The position numbers and the translations under genes were made by a program. A DNA stretch of 64,000 nucleotides from Bacteriovoracaceae bacterium. GTDB taxonomy: Bacteria > Bdellovibrionota > Bacteriovoracia > Bacteriovoracales > Bacteriovoracaceae. Of this stretch, positions 26,613-34,465 are shown piece after piece. Below the pieces are notes generated by a model. It was not told where the DNA came from and made no database searches. It saw nothing but the letters and a program-made list of their open reading frames with translations. Location of the stretch: positions 62,001-126,000 of the forward strand of contig CANFHC010000002.1 of assembly GCA_947446575.1 (NCBI GenBank), in the 5' to 3' direction. Every line of letters starts with the position of its first letter. Position 1 is the first letter of the stretch.

Positions 26613-26647
26613 GGGGCCAGATTTATTCTGGCCCCTTTCTTTTTTTA
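26613..26647 (+). terminator. Rho-independent terminator
   Basis: Stem GGGGCCAG/CTGGCCCC (8 bp) with a 7-base loop, then a T-rich run, ends the second metallopeptidase transcript just before the Popeye-domain gene. Confidence 0.9.
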
Positions 26648-26661
26648 GACTAGAGGATTTA

Positions 26662-27309
26662 ATGATCCATATTTTTGGAAATCTGGCTTTTTTATTAGTT
26701 GCTGCTTCATTTACTGTTAAAGATATATTGTGGTTGCGTCTCTTATCTATTACAGCTTCAACTTGCTCAATCATTTATAATTCTCAAGTTTCAGTTGCAC
26801 CATTATGGGTTCCTATTTCATGGAACTTATTTTTTATGTCGCTCAATATTTATCATGTGCTCAAAATTATTTACGGAAACCGCAAAATTCAACTCAACAG
26901 TAAAGAGCTTGAACTCTATCAGATGTCGTTTTCTCAGTTGAATAAAACAGAATTCGCTAAACTCATTCGTATGGGCGAATGGAAAAAAGCCGACACTGAG
27001 ACGATTCTTGTGAGTGAGAATCAATCCATGAGCAATCTCATGATGATTTATAACGGTCTCGTTGATATTATCGTCAAAGATAAAAAAGTAAACGAGTTAA
27101 AAGACGGACAATTCGTCGGAGAGATGAGTTTTTTAACTAATCTTCCAGCAAGTGCCACCGTTAAGGCCGTGCTTCCGACAGAATATGTTTGTTGGGAGCA
27201 GGCAAAATTAAAAGAATTGGTGGGAAGAAATCCTAGTTTAATTTATTCACTTCAAGCAGCTATGGGGGCCCAAATAACTGAGGCCCTAAGAAATAAAAAT
27301 ATAATATGA
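26662..27309 (+). CDS. Popeye-domain (cyclic nucleotide-binding-like) membrane protein
   Basis: Residues 1-75 hold about three short hydrophobic segments; the remainder is a cNMP-binding-type beta barrel with KELELYQMSFSQLNKTEFAKL at its start, then VDIIVKDKKVNEL, DGQFVGEMSFLTNLPASATV and a C-terminal helix. This matches the Popeye family, whose animal members bind cAMP at membranes. A longer in-frame start upstream would overlap the terminator hairpin; the ATG at 26662 has AGAGGA before it and is preferred (215 residues). The FVGEMSF block resembles the phosphate-binding cassette but lacks the classical Arg. It overlaps topB by 4 bases. Ligand binding is unproven. Confidence 0.82.
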   Translation: MIHIFGNLAFLLVAASFTVKDILWLRLLSITASTCSIIYNSQVSVAPLWVPISWNLFFMSLNIYHVLKIIYGNRKIQLNSKELELYQMSFSQLNKTEFAKLIRMGEWKKADTETILVSENQSMSNLMMIYNGLVDIIVKDKKVNELKDGQFVGEMSFLTNLPASATVKAVLPTEYVCWEQAKLKELVGRNPSLIYSLQAAMGAQITEALRNKNII

Positions 27310-29477
27310 AAACTTTGATCCTTACTGAAAAACCCTCTGTTGCTCGCGATTTCGCGAGTGCTCTTGGGCGCTCGATTGGATCAACAGATGGATATATAGA
27401 AACAGATGAATTCGTTATCACTTGGGCCATTGGCCATCTCTTAGCTCCTTTTGACCCTGAAGATTACGATAGTAAATGGAAGCGCTGGAGTCTAGAATCA
27501 CTTCCAATCTTACCTTCGGAATTTCGTTTTAAAGCTCAACCTAAAACAAAAAAACAATTAGATATTATCAAGCGATTGTTAAAAAGATCAGACCTTGATC
27601 GCCTTATTGTTGCGACCGATGCCGGAAGAGAAGGAGAGTTGATCGCGCGTTTAATTTTAAATGATGGTAAATCAAAATTAAAATCCTTTCGTTTTTTTAC
27701 CAGTGCGGCCCTCACTAAAGAAGTTATCCACGAGCAATTAAAAAACTTAAAACCACTTTATGATTTTGATCGATTGTATATTGCAGGTAGGGCCCGTCAA
27801 AAAGCGGATTGGTTAGTTGGAATGAATTTATCCAGACTCGCCACTATAAAACTGGGTGATCTTTTTTCTGTGGGGCGCGTTCAAACTGCCGTATTGGGTT
27901 TAATCGTTGAGCGACGAGAGGCGATAGAAGCTTTTGTTCCCAAAGATTATTTTGAATTAAAGGCCAATTTTAAATTTAGTAATGGCAATGTCTCTGCTCA
28001 TTGGTTTAATCCCGATGTTAAAGAAGAAGAAAAAAGACTCGATAAGCGCGATCAATTTGATCAGATGGTTAAAAATCTTGATAGAAAGCCTGCTGTCATC
28101 ACTGTCTTAAATGCCACAGAAAAAATTCAATACCCGCAAGGGTTATACTCACTGACTGAACTGCAACGTCAGGCCAATATGCAATTTGGATTTTCGGCCA
28201 CAAAAACGCTAGAGATCGCCCAAGCTTTGTATGAAAAATACAAATGCCTATCTTATCCACGCACTGACTCGAAAGTTATGGCCGCTTCTTCGCTAGATCT
28301 TGTAAAAGGCCTTGTCTATAAATTTAAAGAACTCTATCCAGAACATTTTGAAAAATTTGTTCCTTATAAAGTTAGTCTTAAAAATAAGATGGTTTTTGAT
28401 GATGCTAGACTTACAGATCACCACGGTCTTATTCCTCTTAAAGATTTCACCGGGAGCGAGAGCTCACCGGAAGGAAAGATATTTCATCTTGTTTTAAATC
28501 GTTTTATTTCAAATTTTTTAGAAAATCACAAATACTTAGAGACTGAAGTTGAAATTGAATGTGAAAAAGAAAAATTTAAAACCCGCGGAAAAAAGATTCT
28601 TGAAATGGGATTTAAAGTTTTGGAAGGAAGAGAAAATGAAGAGCTTCTTTTGGATTTAACACTTAATGAAAAAGGAATCTTTGCTAATGGGGAAGTGGAA
28701 GCTAAAAAAACCAAAGCTCCAAGTGAGTATACCGAAGCTTCACTTCTTTATGATATGACCAATCCGGCGCGTTTAGTGACCGAACAAGACCTAAAGAAAA
28801 TTTTCCGCACTGAAATTGGGCTTGGAACACAGGCCACTCGTGCTCAAATTATTGAGACACTTCTTAAGCGCAGTTATGTTGACCGCACAGGAAAAAACTT
28901 GCGAGCAACTGATAAAGGGATGGAGCTCATTGTAAAATTGCGGGCCTTACCTTCAACTAAAGCTCTTACTAGTGTTTCACAAACAGCAAAATTAGAATTA
29001 AAACTTCAGAGCATGGCTGAAGGAGAAGTTGATGATTTACAGTTTTTAGATTCTATTAATAAATATGTTGAAAGTGCCACTACTGAATGGAAATCTATAC
29101 TTGTTCCAGAGTCTGAAAAAAAACCACGTGTTTATACTGGTAAATTTGCCAAATATAATAAAAAACCAGACGGAACAGCTGCTACGACTTCACCAGCTAC
29201 TCCGACGATAAATCTTGGCCCATGTCCAATTTGCCAGGCAGAAATTAAAGATTTCCCCAAATCATATAGCTGCTCGCGCTGGAAAGAGGGATGTGGATTT
29301 ACCATTTGGAAAGTTGTCGCAATGAAAAAATTATCTGAATCGGTAGTCAAAACCTTAATGGTGAAGAAGAAAACTGATCTCTTGAAAGGATTTAAATCGA
29401 AAGCGGGTAAACCTTTTGAAGCTTATTTGCTTTTAACTAATGAAGGGAAAGTTGAATTTGAATTTCTTCCTCGCTAA
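27306..29477 (+). CDS. topB: DNA topoisomerase III (type IA)
   Basis: Decatenating and relaxing topoisomerase. The TOPRIM domain opens KTLILTEKPSVARDFASALG (1-21) and has ATDAGREGELIAR (103-115). The catalytic Tyr317 lies in KCLSYPRTDSK; the nearby YSLTELQRQANMQFGFSA is also typical. The C-terminal region carries a four-Cys zinc ribbon (CPICQAEIKDFPKSYSC and EGCGF) and a short basic tail. Length 723 is slightly above E. coli TopB. It starts inside the Popeye gene's stop (ATGA), so the two are translationally coupled, an unusual partnership with no obvious functional reason. Confidence 0.94.
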   Translation: MKTLILTEKPSVARDFASALGRSIGSTDGYIETDEFVITWAIGHLLAPFDPEDYDSKWKRWSLESLPILPSEFRFKAQPKTKKQLDIIKRLLKRSDLDRLIVATDAGREGELIARLILNDGKSKLKSFRFFTSAALTKEVIHEQLKNLKPLYDFDRLYIAGRARQKADWLVGMNLSRLATIKLGDLFSVGRVQTAVLGLIVERREAIEAFVPKDYFELKANFKFSNGNVSAHWFNPDVKEEEKRLDKRDQFDQMVKNLDRKPAVITVLNATEKIQYPQGLYSLTELQRQANMQFGFSATKTLEIAQALYEKYKCLSYPRTDSKVMAASSLDLVKGLVYKFKELYPEHFEKFVPYKVSLKNKMVFDDARLTDHHGLIPLKDFTGSESSPEGKIFHLVLNRFISNFLENHKYLETEVEIECEKEKFKTRGKKILEMGFKVLEGRENEELLLDLTLNEKGIFANGEVEAKKTKAPSEYTEASLLYDMTNPARLVTEQDLKKIFRTEIGLGTQATRAQIIETLLKRSYVDRTGKNLRATDKGMELIVKLRALPSTKALTSVSQTAKLELKLQSMAEGEVDDLQFLDSINKYVESATTEWKSILVPESEKKPRVYTGKFAKYNKKPDGTAATTSPATPTINLGPCPICQAEIKDFPKSYSCSRWKEGCGFTIWKVVAMKKLSESVVKTLMVKKKTDLLKGFKSKAGKPFEAYLLLTNEGKVEFEFLPR

Positions 29478-29492
29478 TAAAATTATTGATGT

Positions 29493-30087
29493 CTAGTACG
29501 CCCAATAAGGGCCAGTTCCGAGCGAAGAAACTTTAGTTTCAATTCCCACATAAACTTTTTTCCCATAAAAGAAAGGCAGACCCCAATCAAATTCCCCTGG
29601 CATATGAACGGCTATATCTTTAAAATTATAATTAGCACTTAAAAACATATTGTAAGCGTTGTTGATTTTAAAACTGACTACTTTTGAAGTTGCACCACTT
29701 ATTTGTGTGGCAGATAAATTCACTTCATCAAGTGGGCAATCGAAACTACTTATATCAACACCTCCTATTGGTTGAGTGCAACTCGGTAGTGCGGTTGTTC
29801 TAGGGAAAAAATAAGCATTGGATCCACTATCGATAAAACTTTGAGAATAAGTTTGTCCGTTAAAAACAGTTGTGAATTCTCCCACGCTATTGGCCGCAAA
29901 GGTAGTTAAACTTCCTGCTGTATTGTTAGCTCTTGTTCCAATTCCTAAAATCAGAGTTCCGGTGACTTGTTCAGCACCATCGCTTCATTTTTACCATATT
30001 AGAGGTATGTTCATTTAAATAAGCGTGTCCCAAATTGGGCAAGAGGAAAAAGAATGAGCATAGAATAAAAGATTTTATCGCTTTCAT
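29493..30087 (-). pseudogene. DUF3443 family secreted protein, internally deleted and frameshifted
   Basis: The minus strand starts at ATG 30087 with a good signal peptide (MKAIKSFILCSFFFLLP, then NLGHA) but runs into TGA after about 38 codons. From around 29990 another frame encodes the C-terminal part of a DUF3443 protein: DGAEQVTGTLILGIGT, GEFTTVFNGQTYSQSFIDSG, FDWGLPFFYGKKVYVGIE and the typical end GTGPYWAY. Complete DUF3443 proteins are about 400 residues; here the middle is gone and the two ends are in different frames. The C-terminal 130 codons (29493-29885) stay open from an internal ATG but lack export information. It is convergent with topB. Confidence 0.82.
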
Positions 30088-30301
30088 ATTTCTCATCTTA
30101 CTATGAACAATAGGAGCTTTTCATTACAATTTATTACAAAAGAAAAAGCATTTTTTTGCTCAGGTATTTAACTCAGTAATTATGTTCTTTAGTCACATGG
30201 CAACGTCGGAGAACTTACTATCAATCCAATAGAGTTTACTTATTTTTATTACTCTAAGAGGTCACTATAAAATTGAAATAAATACAGCTGTGGGGTTTTA
30301 G

Positions 30302-30754
30302 ATGATTCGCACTTTTGTTTTTAAATTAATTGTTATTTTCGTTTTACTTATATTTTCATCTTCGGTATTTGCTCAAGGATATGGGAATGGACATGGACAT
30401 GGACATTGGCATGGTGGAAATATTCACCGATTTGAATTGCATGATCGACATGTCTGGCGTGGGGGAGGATGGCATCACGTAAGATATGGTGGAAGATTAG
30501 GTTGGTGGTGGGTAGTCGGTCCTAGTTGGTATTATTATTCACGTCCTGTTTATCCTTACCCAGATCCTTATTTACCTCCAGTCGTTTGGGAAAATACTGC
30601 TAATCAAACAGCACCAACACCCACCGTAGTTCAGAATTGGTATTACTGTGAAAAAACCAAAGAGTATTATCCATATGTCGCTACTTGCCCTGGAGGATGG
30701 AAGACTGTTCCAGCAACACCCGCTGTCGAAGAAACTAAATCTAAATCTGAATAA
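30302..30754 (+). CDS. Small exported His/Gly/Tyr/Trp-rich protein
   Basis: A signal peptide (residues 1-24, ending SVFA) is followed by a His/Gly-rich stretch (GNGHGHGHWHGG, 29-40), then a Trp/Tyr-rich region and a C-terminal block with two Cys (WYYCEKTKEYYPYVATCPGG). This tail recurs in many uncharacterised proteobacterial envelope proteins. The His run could bind metal ions, which is inference. The gene ends 10 bases before the glycine-zipper lipoprotein, so they form a pair. No functional assignment. Confidence 0.75.
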   Translation: MIRTFVFKLIVIFVLLIFSSSVFAQGYGNGHGHGHWHGGNIHRFELHDRHVWRGGGWHHVRYGGRLGWWWVVGPSWYYYSRPVYPYPDPYLPPVVWENTANQTAPTPTVVQNWYYCEKTKEYYPYVATCPGGWKTVPATPAVEETKSKSE

Positions 30755-30764
30755 AGAGGAACAA

Positions 30765-31244
30765 ATGCATAATTGGAATATTCATAAATTTTTTTATTGT
30801 TTATTAATTTTAATTTTTTACAGTTGTTCATCAACTAAACCCACAGGTCCCAAAATCGCGGTCATGCCAGCTCCAGGAAAACCATTTGATCAGTTTATCC
30901 TAGAGGAAAATGAATGCCGAAAATATGCAGAACAATCCATTGGTACATCTGGAAAGACAGCGACTAGTCATGGTGTAGGAACCGCCATTGCTGGAACTGC
31001 TCTTGGAACAGCTGCGGGGGCTTTGATGGGAGGAAGAAGTGGAGCTGCCGTTGGTGCAGGTGTAGGTATGGTGGGAGGTTCAATGGCCGGAGCAGGACAA
31101 ACGGGTGAAGAAGGACATGATATCCAATGGAGTTATGATAATTCGTATGCTCAATGTATGTATGCTAAAGGAAATCAAGTTCCAGGATTTCAATTGCAGA
31201 AATCAGTGCCACCGCCACCGCAAGCTCCGGCAAAAATGCACTAA
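30765..31244 (+). CDS. Glycine-zipper lipoprotein
   Basis: The lipoprotein signal ends in LIFYSC (Cys20 of the preferred start). A glycine-zipper segment (TAIAGTALGTAAGALMGG, then SGAAVGAGVGMVGG, about residues 71-106) would insert in or span a membrane as paired helices. The C-terminus is Pro-rich. The reading frame extends further upstream inside the previous gene, but the ATG at 30765 has AGAGGA before it and begins the signal peptide, so it is the real start (159 residues). Related SlyB/Rcp-type proteins stabilise the outer membrane; that role is inference. Confidence 0.82.
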   Translation: MHNWNIHKFFYCLLILIFYSCSSTKPTGPKIAVMPAPGKPFDQFILEENECRKYAEQSIGTSGKTATSHGVGTAIAGTALGTAAGALMGGRSGAAVGAGVGMVGGSMAGAGQTGEEGHDIQWSYDNSYAQCMYAKGNQVPGFQLQKSVPPPPQAPAKMH

Positions 31245-31318
31245 GCGATTAAGCTAATTCGGGTGCGACTTTGATATAAAAGTCACCATAGTTAATTTGA
31301 TTGAGGGAGTAGTTGGTT

Positions 31319-31344
31319 AAAAAAGGCCCGAAGAATCGGGCCTT
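31319..31344 (-). terminator. Rho-independent terminator of the gliding-like operon
   Basis: Stem AAGGCCCGA/TCGGGCCTT (9 bp) with a 4-base loop is followed on the minus strand by a T-run of at least six. It lies just after the stop of the AgmX-like gene and closes the nine-gene leftward operon. Confidence 0.88.
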
Positions 31345-31352
31345 ATATGATT

Positions 31353-32393
31353 TTAGATTTTTGTACTTTCCGAGAAAAAATTTAGAGGCTGGCGAACGTC
31401 AACTAATCCACCACCTTTAGGTTTAGGAAAGTCGATCATGCGAAGGATGTTAGACATACAGCTTATTCCTCTATCAGAAAATTTTGTCTGTGCTGACTTG
31501 ATATTAACTTTTGAAACTTTTCCATCTCCTTCAATTCTAAAATTAAGGTCCACGATCCCTTTAATTTTTTCAGACTGCTCTTGAAGTTCTTGTTGGTAAC
31601 AAAATTTAAATTGCGCTAAGTATTCACCTAAAATTTTTCTTAAAATTTCAGGATCTATTGAACCTAGAATAACCGTATCTGCTTGCACGAACGCTGTATC
31701 AATACCTTTTTTATTAGCAAGACCTTTGGTCGTAGTAGAGTGGTCGTAATTTCCAATAGCGTCTTTTCCACCAAGGCCCGATCCATCACCAATACCTGCT
31801 GGAGCTCGGTAATCACCAGTTAAGTTATTCCCTTTGTTGGCTAAACCAGTTCCACCTGTTGCTCCACGAAGTCCTTCAGTGCCGGCCCCTGCAGCAATGG
31901 TCATCGTTGAACTATTTCCCATTAGGGCCTTGAGGCCCTTTCCTTTGAACTCATATCCTTTATTCGCTGAATCACCCAAAGCGTTTCCTCCACCATTAGG
32001 TGTTGACAGTGGGCCGCTTTTTGGTGATCCAGCCTTAGACTTTTGCACTTTTTGTGTTTTTGTCTGAGTAGGGTCGCCCGTTACACCAGAAGCAGTTGAG
32101 GTTACAACTTTTGCTCCGGCCTCAGCATTTGTTAAAACTTTTGCCATCTGCTCTTTAGCGAAAATCTTTTCTTGCTTGCGATAAGATTCTGCAGGAGCGA
32201 TGAACTTCATTTTAATAGCTGCTAATCTTTCTTTAACTGGAACTTTCAATGCTTCGTTAGGAAATTTTAAAAAGAAGAGTAGTAAGTGCAAAACAAAACT
32301 GCCGATGATGGCATTTTTAAAAAAGCGTTTACTCGATTCATCCTTATTAAAACTTCTACGAGGCAATTGTAATTTAGAGGTTATTGTCGTCAT
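31353..32393 (-). CDS. AgmX/PglI C-terminal-domain protein (TonB-like, GltJ/GltG-like)
   Basis: An envelope-spanning protein likely to couple a proton channel to outer components. From the ATG at 32393 the protein has a basic N-terminus, one membrane helix (AIIGSFVLHLLLFFL), a long Gly/Ala/Thr-rich periplasmic linker and a C-terminal domain with the family pattern KFCYQQELQEQSEKIKG, VSKVNIKSAQTKF, RGISCMSNILRMIDFPKPKG. The two Cys in that domain are typical of the AgmX/PglI family of myxobacterial gliding. An in-frame TTG further upstream lies inside the ExbD gene and is unlikely. The protein (346 residues) ends the operon. Confidence 0.85.
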   Translation of the reverse strand: MTTITSKLQLPRRSFNKDESSKRFFKNAIIGSFVLHLLLFFLKFPNEALKVPVKERLAAIKMKFIAPAESYRKQEKIFAKEQMAKVLTNAEAGAKVVTSTASGVTGDPTQTKTQKVQKSKAGSPKSGPLSTPNGGGNALGDSANKGYEFKGKGLKALMGNSSTMTIAAGAGTEGLRGATGGTGLANKGNNLTGDYRAPAGIGDGSGLGGKDAIGNYDHSTTTKGLANKKGIDTAFVQADTVILGSIDPEILRKILGEYLAQFKFCYQQELQEQSEKIKGIVDLNFRIEGDGKVSKVNIKSAQTKFSDRGISCMSNILRMIDFPKPKGGGLVDVRQPLNFFSESTKI

Positions 32394-32409
32394 ACGATTG
32401 CTACCTTTA

Positions 32410-32844
32410 TTATTGCTTTGATTTTCCTTCTTCAGCGGCAATCGAAAAGTTTTTCGCTCCTGCCACTTTTGCCATATCCATTATCTCAATGGCCTTACCT
32501 AAGTTTGCTGAAGTGTCGCCTTCAAGCATAACTGAATCTGTTTTAAGCTCTGCGAGAGTACTGGCAATACTTCTTTTGATATCAGCATTACTCACTTTTT
32601 TTCCATGAACAGCTACCTGTCCATCTTTAGAGAGAGAGATAACTAAAATTTCAGCTTCTTTCTTTTCATTCGTTAGAGTCGTTTTAGGAAGTTCTATATC
32701 CATTCCAGACTCGAGGGCCGCTGTAGAAGAGACCATGAAAATAATTAAAAGCACGAGCATGATATCGATCATTGGAGTCATGTTGATTTCTGCAACGATT
32801 GAATCGTCATCATCACCATTATTATCTTTTACGCTCATTGACAT
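32410..32844 (-). CDS. ExbD/TolR-family proton channel subunit
   Basis: Stator component with one N-terminal membrane helix. The channel Asp lies in INMTPMIDIMLVLLIIFMV (about residues 20-38), the family hallmark. The periplasmic domain follows (IELPKTTL, ISLSKDGQVAVHGKKVS, DSVMLEGDTSANLGKAIEIM). Length 144 is normal. It pairs with the ExbB/TolQ-like protein 37 bases upstream and is followed by the AgmX-like protein. In this context it would be the AglS counterpart of a Glt/Agl-type motor rather than a TonB or Tol one, because no tolA, tolB or pal gene is present. Confidence 0.92.
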   Translation of the reverse strand: MSMSVKDNNGDDDDSIVAEINMTPMIDIMLVLLIIFMVSSTAALESGMDIELPKTTLTNEKKEAEILVISLSKDGQVAVHGKKVSNADIKRSIASTLAELKTDSVMLEGDTSANLGKAIEIMDMAKVAGAKNFSIAAEEGKSKQ

Positions 32845-32881
32845 ATATGTATCCTTTTAAAAATCTTTTTAAACTTTCTAA

Positions 32882-33493
32882 TTATCGCTTCATACCGTTG
32901 AACTGATCGGCCATATCACCTAGAGAGTTTCTAAATTCTCTAGCAATTTCAGAAATTCTAGTTTGAAGATAGTTGTAGAGAACGACCGCAAAGACTGCCA
33001 CAATAATACCACCGGCAGTTGCAATCAGTGATTCAGAAATCGTTCCGGCAACAACGGCGAACCCTGCTTTACCAGCTCCACCAATTGCTTTAAATGAACC
33101 CATGATCCCCCAAACGGTACCAAAGAGACCTACGAAAGGTGCAGATGATCCGATTGTACCCAAGATCCATAAATTCTTTTTTAGATCAGCGTTTGTTTCA
33201 GACAAACGTCTTTGTAATCTTTGTTCGTATTCGTCTTTACCTAGAGCTTCATCAAAAACAGCATAGTGAGCTTTAGCAATTACATCTGGACAGTTTTTAT
33301 AAAGAACTTCCATTTCATGAAGTTTTTGTTGCACAATGATTCTAGAAGCTTCATCGTGATATTTTTTAGCATCACTTTTAAATTTTACTAAATAAAGAAT
33401 TTTTTGAATTGCAACGATCCATATTGCTACTGAAAAAATCAGTAACGGGTACATGATAAATCCACCTTGTTTAAATACTTCGATAAAGTTCAT
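32882..33493 (-). CDS. MotA/TolQ/ExbB-family proton channel protein
   Basis: Three membrane helices: residues about 12-32, 108-130 and 145-170. The signature region GTIGSSAPFVGLFGTVWGIM and the following SFKAIGGAG and ISESLIATAGGIIVA are conserved in TolQ/ExbB/AglR. It pairs with the downstream ExbD-like subunit to make a proton-driven motor. AGGAG precedes the ATG. The gap of 93 bases to the upstream TPR gene is the largest inside the operon and could hold a secondary promoter. Confidence 0.92.
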   Translation of the reverse strand: MNFIEVFKQGGFIMYPLLIFSVAIWIVAIQKILYLVKFKSDAKKYHDEASRIIVQQKLHEMEVLYKNCPDVIAKAHYAVFDEALGKDEYEQRLQRRLSETNADLKKNLWILGTIGSSAPFVGLFGTVWGIMGSFKAIGGAGKAGFAVVAGTISESLIATAGGIIVAVFAVVLYNYLQTRISEIAREFRNSLGDMADQFNGMKR

Positions 33494-33586
33494 AGGGCTC
33501 TCCTTTGAGGTTCACACGCAACTGGGCACAGGGTTTAACAAAACCGTTCTTTGCCGTTATGGTTAGTAATTTGTTTGGTTCGACTT

Positions 33587-34465
33587 CTACTTTTTTTCTA
33601 GCTTAGATTGTTCTTTTATTTTCAGGTTTATTTCTTCGAGTAAAAATTTATTTCTTTGGTTATATTCATCAGCGTATAATCTTTTTTCTATAATTTCTCG
33701 AGCTTCAGTTAGTCGATTTTTTTTCATCAAGTTGTAAGCATAAAGTCCGACAATGTCCGGACGATTTAAATAATCACTCTTCACTCTAGATATGGCCGAA
33801 AAAGATTTGTCCATATCATTTTTTCTGTAATAGATTAAGGACAATGAGTAAAGTGTATCGATATCGTCTGGGTTTTTTGTCTGTAATCTTTTTAAAATTT
33901 CAAGTGCTTTATCATTTTCATTAAATTCTATATATAGCTGAGCAATATTAAACTCTGGAGTGAAAAAATTCGGCAAAAGTGTGTTTGCTCTTTTAAACGA
34001 ATCATAAGCTTCATTGTAACGGTGAAAATTCAAATGAATCAGACCAATATTATTAGCAAGAGTAGCCTCCGCTAAAACTTTATTTTGATCTTTAATCATT
34101 GGTAACGCTTCAACACCTAGGTCATAATAAAAAAGTGCTTTTTGGTAATCTTTGTTCAGTGAGTAACAAGTTCCAAGAGCATTCCAGTAAAATGCATTTG
34201 TTTTATTCTGATGCATTTCTTGTTCTAGTATCGTCATGCCTTTCATAAATTTCTTTTGGTGGCATGCTAGTAGCGCTTTTGAAATAAAGTCTTTTTCCAT
34301 TCCATCCATTGTCTCAAGACGGTTTGTATTGTATCTCATTAGCGATTCTTCTTTTAAGAGATCCACATCACTTGACTCAATCTTTTTACTAAAGTTTTGA
34401 GTCGCACATCCTAAGGCCATTGAAGAGATTAGGAATAAGCTTAGTTTAAATTTATTCGTTCTCAT
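33587..34465 (-). CDS. TPR lipoprotein (AglT/PilF-like)
   Basis: The signal ends MALGC, giving a lipidated Cys at residue 19, although the lipobox is not canonical. Residues about 65-250 contain four to five TPR units, for example FYWNALGTCYSLNKDYQKAL, NNIGLIHLNFHRYNEA, EFNIAQLYIEFNENDKAL and LYSLSLIYYRKNDMDKS. Such lipoproteins sit on the inner face of the outer membrane and organise complexes. The gene overlaps the upstream 975-residue TPR gene by 4 bases (ATGA). A role as a scaffold of the motor-adhesin machine is inferred from the operon. Confidence 0.82.
   Translation of the reverse strand: MRTNKFKLSLFLISSMALGCATQNFSKKIESSDVDLLKEESLMRYNTNRLETMDGMEKDFISKALLACHQKKFMKGMTILEQEMHQNKTNAFYWNALGTCYSLNKDYQKALFYYDLGVEALPMIKDQNKVLAEATLANNIGLIHLNFHRYNEAYDSFKRANTLLPNFFTPEFNIAQLYIEFNENDKALEILKRLQTKNPDDIDTLYSLSLIYYRKNDMDKSFSAISRVKSDYLNRPDIVGLYAYNLMKKNRLTEAREIIEKRLYADEYNQRNKFLLEEINLKIKEQSKLEKK

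Noticed and set aside
30648-30764. N-terminal extension of the glycine-zipper lipoprotein
   Set aside because: It overlaps the preceding gene in another frame and would bury the lipoprotein signal; AGAGGA marks the ATG at 30765.
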